A program made the translations under genes and the position numbers. The notes below the pieces were generated by a model. The model ran no database searches, was not told the DNA's origin, and saw only the letters and a list, made by a program, of their open reading frames with translations. This document shows positions 59,004-64,000 of a DNA stretch of 64,000 nucleotides, piece by piece. The number at the start of each line of letters is the position of its first letter. Within the stretch, counting starts at the first letter, position 1. Source of the stretch: Takakia lepidozioides (taxonomy: Eukaryota; Streptophyta; Takakiopsida; Takakiales; Takakiaceae); contig CM060731.1 of assembly GCA_030704615.1 (NCBI GenBank), forward strand, positions 52,886,001-52,950,000, given 5' to 3'.

Positions 59004-59170
59004 TCAAGTGTCGCAGTCATCACAATCAGTGTCCACCTCCTGTGCTATGTCATCTACAAAGATTCTGGCCCCAACACCACGTGTTCTACGAAGGCCGTCG
59101 TAAGGTGGACTCCGAGTGCCATGAACGGACATGCTTGCTGCGAGTGCCTCCGCATAGACAGGTAGCACGC
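59004..59170 (-). CDS. Candidate last exon of the ParB-methyltransferase-like gene
   Basis: The frame LRRTRGVGARIFVDDIAQEV followed by an acidic end and stop at 59004 looks like a genuine C-terminus. The splice phase from the exon ending at 59393 does not fit directly, so one more small exon or a different donor is needed. An alternative frame stops at 59054. Confidence 0.35.
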
Positions 59171-59392
59171 AAGACCGAGGAGGACTGCAAACAAGTCCAA
59201 ATAGGTGTGATAGCCCTGGAGGGCAAGTGGAAGCACGCGGATTCCTGCACATGTCCACAAAACCCCATTTTTAACACAATGCAATGCACAAGTCCAACAA
59301 AGAGGATGTCTCCCATGTGCACTTTGCCTCAAGAACAACGATTCTCGATATTGAAACAACAATGCAAGCATGCACAGGTTGAACTTACTCAC

Positions 59393-62300
59393 AGGCAAAG
59401 TCGGAGTCCAGCTCCTTGTCAGAAGTCTCTTCTATATCAGTATCAGCGAGACGGGGCTTCGGAAGGACTTGAGAAGTGTGTCCACCCAAACCCATCAGGA
59501 GGTTCTTGTAAATCTCAGCATCCCCTTCAATCCCAAAGAGATGTCGCGCACTGGCCTTGCAAGCGTGGTAAGAAGCACCTGCAGTGGAATAGAATGAATG
59601 AAGCAGACATTGAAGACACATTCGGAACGGTGGGAAGTGTTAAAAGTGCAAGCTCAATCAAACCTCATGAAATGTGAATGTTGAAGAGACGAACCTGTGC
59701 CCATCGACAAATTCAGAACTCTGGCGTCTGTGTAGGTGCAGCACTCCACAATCGTTTGAATGAAAGCCGGGCTCCTCTCCCTCGCCCTTCTCCAAGGAAC
59801 CCCATTCCCCCTTCGCAAGCACACGTTGCTGTCGACGTAGTTGTGATGCATGTCATCCGTGGGAGGATCTGTCCTGTCATCTATGAACTTGGCCCCATGA
59901 GTGATGGCGAACTCGGTAATGCCGGCCGGAGTCGTTTGTGGATGCACTCGGACGAGACAAACAGCTTCAAACAGACGAGTCTGCGAACATGACATCCACA
60001 AGGAACTAAGAAGCAAAAAAAAATCGGGCCCCTACATATGAGTTCGAGCGACCTATACAACCCCATCCGAGAACAACCAAGAAGAGGAAGAAGAAGGCAA
60101 ACTCACCATTTCTCCCGGGCGATCCCCCTTCGTAAGGTACATGCTGTTCACACAATTCCATGTCTTCACGTCTCTCATGCCCGAGGCTTTCAAATAGCTG
60201 GAAAGTGCACGGCGACACCGAACGTCGATGGACTGGATGAGCACCAAAACACCTGCATCGGACAGGAAAAAGTTGCAAAAGGAGAAAACCCACCGCCAGT
60301 AGCGCTCATCAAAAGCATTCCAACCCGGACAAGCACCCGATGGAGGGATATCCCGGACTGCCAACCCATCAGGGATGTCCAAGATGATGAGTTCGGCTGC
60401 ATATGGCTTCTCCTTCCCGTTCACCCAGGATTTGGTCATTTTAGCCTGCAAACAAAAATACAATGGAATTCTCACAAGTTTAGAAACGATCCATGCCCAC
60501 AGCAGACAAAGACAACAGAAGCCACAGAACCCAAAGAGAACACGCACCGTGCTGAGGAACTCCACAATCATGTCCCACACTGGTGATGGCTCGCCCTTGT
60601 AATCAGATTTCTTCGACTCCATCATGGCAAGGAACCCGACGTTGGCCATCTCCAACCTGGTTGGGCGAATGGCCCTCGTGGGATGTTCCACTGCATGGTA
60701 TGGGTCCTTGGGATCAACCACCCCCTTGTTTTTTCTCCCGGATCCCCTACCATGCGGTGGAGTCTGCTGGACATGCTCCACAGGGCCAATATCTGCAACA
60801 CTTCCCTGCCCTTGTGCCACCTTCCCTCTACCCCTTCCCTTCCCCACAACACCAGCAACATCTTTTCCCTTTGCCTTTCTTCCTCTACCTGGGGTATCCT
60901 GAGCGGGAGGCTCCTTCTTTGCAAGAGTCCTCAAATTTCGTTCATGAATGTCGAGGTCGGCTGCTGCGGCAGTGGCTACAATACGGTCATTCTCTCTCCT
61001 CAAAGACACCTCTGGAGCTGGGGTCTCAGAAGGAGGGCAATCCAAATACCAACCACAAGAAGAAAGATGGTCTGGGCCCCAGTCATGCAAGATCCCAGTA
61101 GTAAACATGGTCTGGTTGCTAGCAGGGACAAGCCACAGGTCCACGAAATCTGGATGTTTGTCCAGGCAATTCTCTTCCAGGAGAACAAACTTTATGTACC
61201 TGCAGCAACAGAGACAGCCTCATTTTACAATGGAAATATTGTGTGGCAACTTTTTCATCACACCAGGAAGACCCCCTTCAACAGTATGCCACACAACACA
61301 TTGCAGCCACAGCACAAATAAGTAGTGCAAGAGTGTGCACCTGTAAAGGCATCGTTTCCAGGCTTCCTCTCCTTTTTCTTGCTGGTCCAGCTCATTTGTT
61401 CGACTGATGCCACCCTCCTTGCTGAACTCTCTAAAGAAACAAGAGTGCCACACTGTGGCTCTCCATTTCCTCATGTATGCTTCGAAGGACAGCTTCGGTG
61501 CTATCATACTGATGCCATAGTCAGCCAGCTGAGTATGCAGAACCGATCTGGCCTTTTCTTCCAACTGCAAAACAATACAAATGCAAGAATGAACCCAAAA
61601 GCAATCACAACGAATGTAAGAGGCAATAGAAAGATAAGGACAGGAAAAGAGAAAAGACAGTGACACAGGGAAGGACATCACACCTGGCTCCAGTAAGTGG
61701 CCTTGTGAAGCCAGGTGCCCAGCACATTGTCACTGACAGGAATGACACGCTGGGTCTTCTTCTCTTTCTCCGGCCTTGGGAACATGTGGGTATCCCTAAC
61801 TGTGGGATCGGAGTTCCATATCTGCAGCCACTTCACCTTTTGTTCTGGAGACACAACGGCGGTAGACAACCTGTGCAACTTCTCCTGGGCCATTTCTGGC
61901 TTGCTTGGCTTGTTATAATGGTTTTTTATCTCCAGGAGAAACTGCGGTCTGAATGATGGGTCGGCAATTCTCAACTGCTTCACGAAAGCACTCATTATAG
62001 TCCTTCTTGTAGCGGTCATCTCTTTCTGGATGTGACTCTCAACCCCCTTTGTTGTCCTTCTCTCCTCAGGGGTAAAGCTGTAGTATTCCAGTTTGCCACG
62101 CTCCCCTGCATCTGCAATGTCTTGCTGCAAGGGAATGCAAGAGAGTTGCATCAGCACAAGGTCAAGGGAAACAAACAGAAACAAACATGTGGAATATGGA
62201 AGACCAGATGAAGGAAGATGTATCTCACCGTGTACATGTACTCCATGAAAGCCTCACGGGTCAACGAGTACCACGTTTCCGATGTCTTGGAGCTTTCGCA

Positions 62301-63106
62301 CTTCTTGTACATCTCCGCTGAAAGGATGGTCTTGAAGTTGGTCAAGGGCATCTGCCCGATCCTTTGTATCCTATACAGTGTGTGAACCAAACTCGTTTTG
62401 ACATGCGATGTCTCCGTTCCTCTGCAGAATGATATCTGTAAGTCAGAATGAAATTCAAGGTCTTCAATCAAAGAAGAATGGAACCACAAGTGGAACATGT
62501 AGAATGAGAAACCAACATGTTCACATCATTCATTGCCGTCAGAAGACCCATCATGTTCCCGTCACAATCCAGCACCATCGATCGAACAGAGTAATGCCAC
62601 TCTTCCTCCTGTGAGTGCAGCCTCCCAATGACAGCCATCCATGCAAGCAAGCGGTGGTTCCCATCCCAAACGTGAAACATCTTTCCCGAGAATGCCTGGG
62701 TGGAAGGTTTCCTGGAGAGAAGAAGTTTGAAGGATTCGTTCAGCTGTCTCCAAATGGGGTCCCAGGAGTCCACGATTGACTCATCCACGAGGAGCTCATT
62801 ACCTTTGGAATCCCTAGTAGAAACGTAAAAGACTGCGGATCCATCCAAATACCCATGAACAAACTCGGCCTCCAGCTTGAGAATGTCCTTGACGAGGGGT
62901 GGACGAACGACGGGCATGGAAACCAACATACACAGGGGAATCTTCAACCTCCCACCCGGGGCAAGCATACTTTGCACCACAAGCTTAGAGTTTACCTTCT
63001 GACCCCCCAGCATCTCAGCAGCTTTGCTTTCATAGAACTCATCGTCCACATCAACAATTATCTCCTTCTCCTGACCCGAAGGGACCTCATCTGCCACACT
63101 TTGCAT
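59393..63106 (-). CDS. ParB-like domain fused to a permuted DNA-methyltransferase-like domain
   Basis: Exons with consistent phases: 63106-62513, 62435-62229, 62124-61684, 61564-61341, 61199-60548, 60445-60107, 59980-59695, 59578-59393, about 975 residues. Exon 1 holds KMFHVWDGNHRLLAWMAVI, resembling the GxHR core of ParB/sulfiredoxin-fold domains, preceded by IPLCMLVSMPVVRPP. A helical middle and a low-complexity linker (GRGRKAKGK, GKGRGRGK; basic, Gly-rich) follow. The C-terminal half reads AELIILDIPDGL at the position of methyltransferase motif IV (normally DPPY), then DAGVLVLIQSIDVRC. Later come RERSPAFIQTIVECC and VLNLSMGTGAS...HLFGIEGDAEIYKNLL, closely like motif I of beta-class amino-methyltransferases. 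The order IV then I is the permuted beta order. DIPD and NLSMGTG are degenerate, so catalysis is doubtful. The 3' end is unresolved: an acidic frame ending DTDCDDCDT at 59004 may be the last exon. A CTGCAG acceptor just before residue 1 means an upstream exon is possible. Confidence 0.6.
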
Positions 63107-63180
63107 CTTCTCCTGCAGGGTTGTTCATTCAACTTGATATTAGAGAGGCATGAAACGTCGGCTGAGGCATGAAAAAGTGG

Positions 63181-64000
63181 GCTCAAAGAGTGTGCGTTGA
63201 CGCACACTATTTTAAGCTGCCAGGTAAGTGTACATTGACCCTCACAGACATGTCCTATGTTGCCGAATTCCACAGAAAAAGACAATGTAAAAGTGGGCTC
63301 AAACAGTGTGCGTTGACGCACACTGTTTCACTTGCCAGGTAAATGATCATTGAACATCTACTTGCGCCAGGTAAGTGTTCATTGTAAACTCCAAGATATG
63401 CGGCCGATTTCGGATGAAAAAAGTGAAAAGGTGAGTTCGAACAGTGTGACATGTACAGCTCAAACAGTGTGCGTTGACGCACACTGTTTGAGCTGCCAGT
63501 GAGGGATTTTTTCATCCCCAGAAACGTGCCCTAAAGGTCGAATTTCAATCGGAAAAAACACTTACATGTTCAGCTCAAATAGTGTGCGCCAACACACACT
63601 GTTTGAGCTGCCACTGAATGGTTATTTCATCTTCAAAAACCTGCCCTGGAAGTCCGAATTTAACTCCAAGAACAGTGACATGTACAGCTCAAACAGTGTG
63701 CGTTGACGCACACTGTTTGAGCTGCCAGTGAGGGATTCTTTCATCCCCAGAAACGTGCCCTAAAGGTCAAATTTCAATCGGAAAAAACACTTACATGTTC
63801 AGCTCAAACAGTGTGCGCCAACGCACACTGTTTGAGCTGCCACTGAATGGTTATTTTATCATCATAAACCTGCCCTAGAAGTCCGAATTTAACACCAAAA
63901 ACACAGTGACATGTACAGCTCAAACAGTGTGCGTTGACGCACACTGTTTGAGCTGCCAGTGAGGGATTCCCAGAAACGTGCCCTAAAGGTCGAATTTCAA
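63181..64000. repeat. Tandem array of 38-bp palindromes, about 115-bp period, running off the edge
   Basis: Units at 63457-63494, 63572-63609, 63686-63723, 63801-63838 and 63917-63954. Each is AGCTCAAACAGTGTGCGT-TG- plus its reverse complement, or a variant with GCGCCAACGC at the centre. Starts are 115, 114, 115 and 116 bp apart. The two centre types alternate, and so do the spacers (GAGGGATT... and GAATGGTTATT...), giving a dimeric higher-order repeat of about 230 bp. Two older units are at 63181-63217 and 63297-63334. The array begins 75 bp upstream of the ParB-methyltransferase-like start codon. Confidence 0.95.

Noticed and set aside
59042-59677. 211-residue plus-strand frame
   Set aside because: Runs antisense over exon 8 and the 3' part of the ParB-methyltransferase-like gene; the minus-strand frame has splice signals and recognisable motifs, this one has none.
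63181-64000. Resemblance to a CRISPR array (regular palindromic repeats)
   Set aside because: Plant nuclear context, no cas genes, spacers are themselves repeated in alternation; it is a satellite.

Overview
The window is nuclear DNA from a land plant. It carries an MKK3-type MAP kinase kinase and an EMB2004-type leucine-rich-repeat gene, both with plant exon structure, plus a cluster of six PLS-class pentatricopeptide-repeat (PPR) loci, three with an intact C-terminal DYW domain. Long intron-rich genes, dense non-LTR retrotransposon debris and many DYW loci side by side suggest a non-seed plant (fern or lycophyte more likely than moss). That placement is inference.

Layout. 1-10.1 kb: an MKK3 orthologue on the minus strand, nine coding exons read out, with the 3' end off the left edge. 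Its 5.7-kb intron 4 holds a 3.1-kb LINE with a perfect target-site duplication and a second decayed LINE. 11.8-42.8 kb: PPR loci A(-), B(-)/C(+), D(-)/E(+), F(-). A, B and D are open through DYW; C, E and F are broken. Upstream of the PPR exon, the loci carry separate small exons resembling the two halves of the PDF motif of plant organellar single-stranded DNA-binding (OSB) proteins. Splice phases join these in frame to the PPR exon in loci A, C and E; in B the PDF and PPR parts are fused in one exon. B/C and D/E are head-to-head pairs. 44.8-53.3 kb: a complete EMB2004-like gene, 17 exons, minus strand, with LINE fragments in two introns. 53.5-54.6 kb: a GTGGGGATAGA-type minisatellite just upstream of it. 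54.77-56.53 kb: a 1.76-kb element with piggyBac-like ends (TTAA-CCC...GGG-TTAA) holding a 21-bp foldback and four 49-50-nt units that fold like a tRNA without an anticodon arm. 59-63.1 kb: a multi-exon minus-strand gene that appears to join a ParB-like WDGNHR domain to a permuted (beta-class order) DNA-methyltransferase-like domain with degenerate catalytic residues. 63.2-64 kb: a tandem array of 38-bp near-perfect palindromes, about 115 bp apart, running off the right edge.

The most unusual items are the ParB-methyltransferase-like gene, the OSB-PDF/PPR-DYW exon architecture, the piggyBac-like element with its tRNA-like units, the palindromic satellite, and a LINE family that repeatedly inserts at TCTCTT-like sites. 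All functional statements rest on motifs read by eye; no database search was possible.
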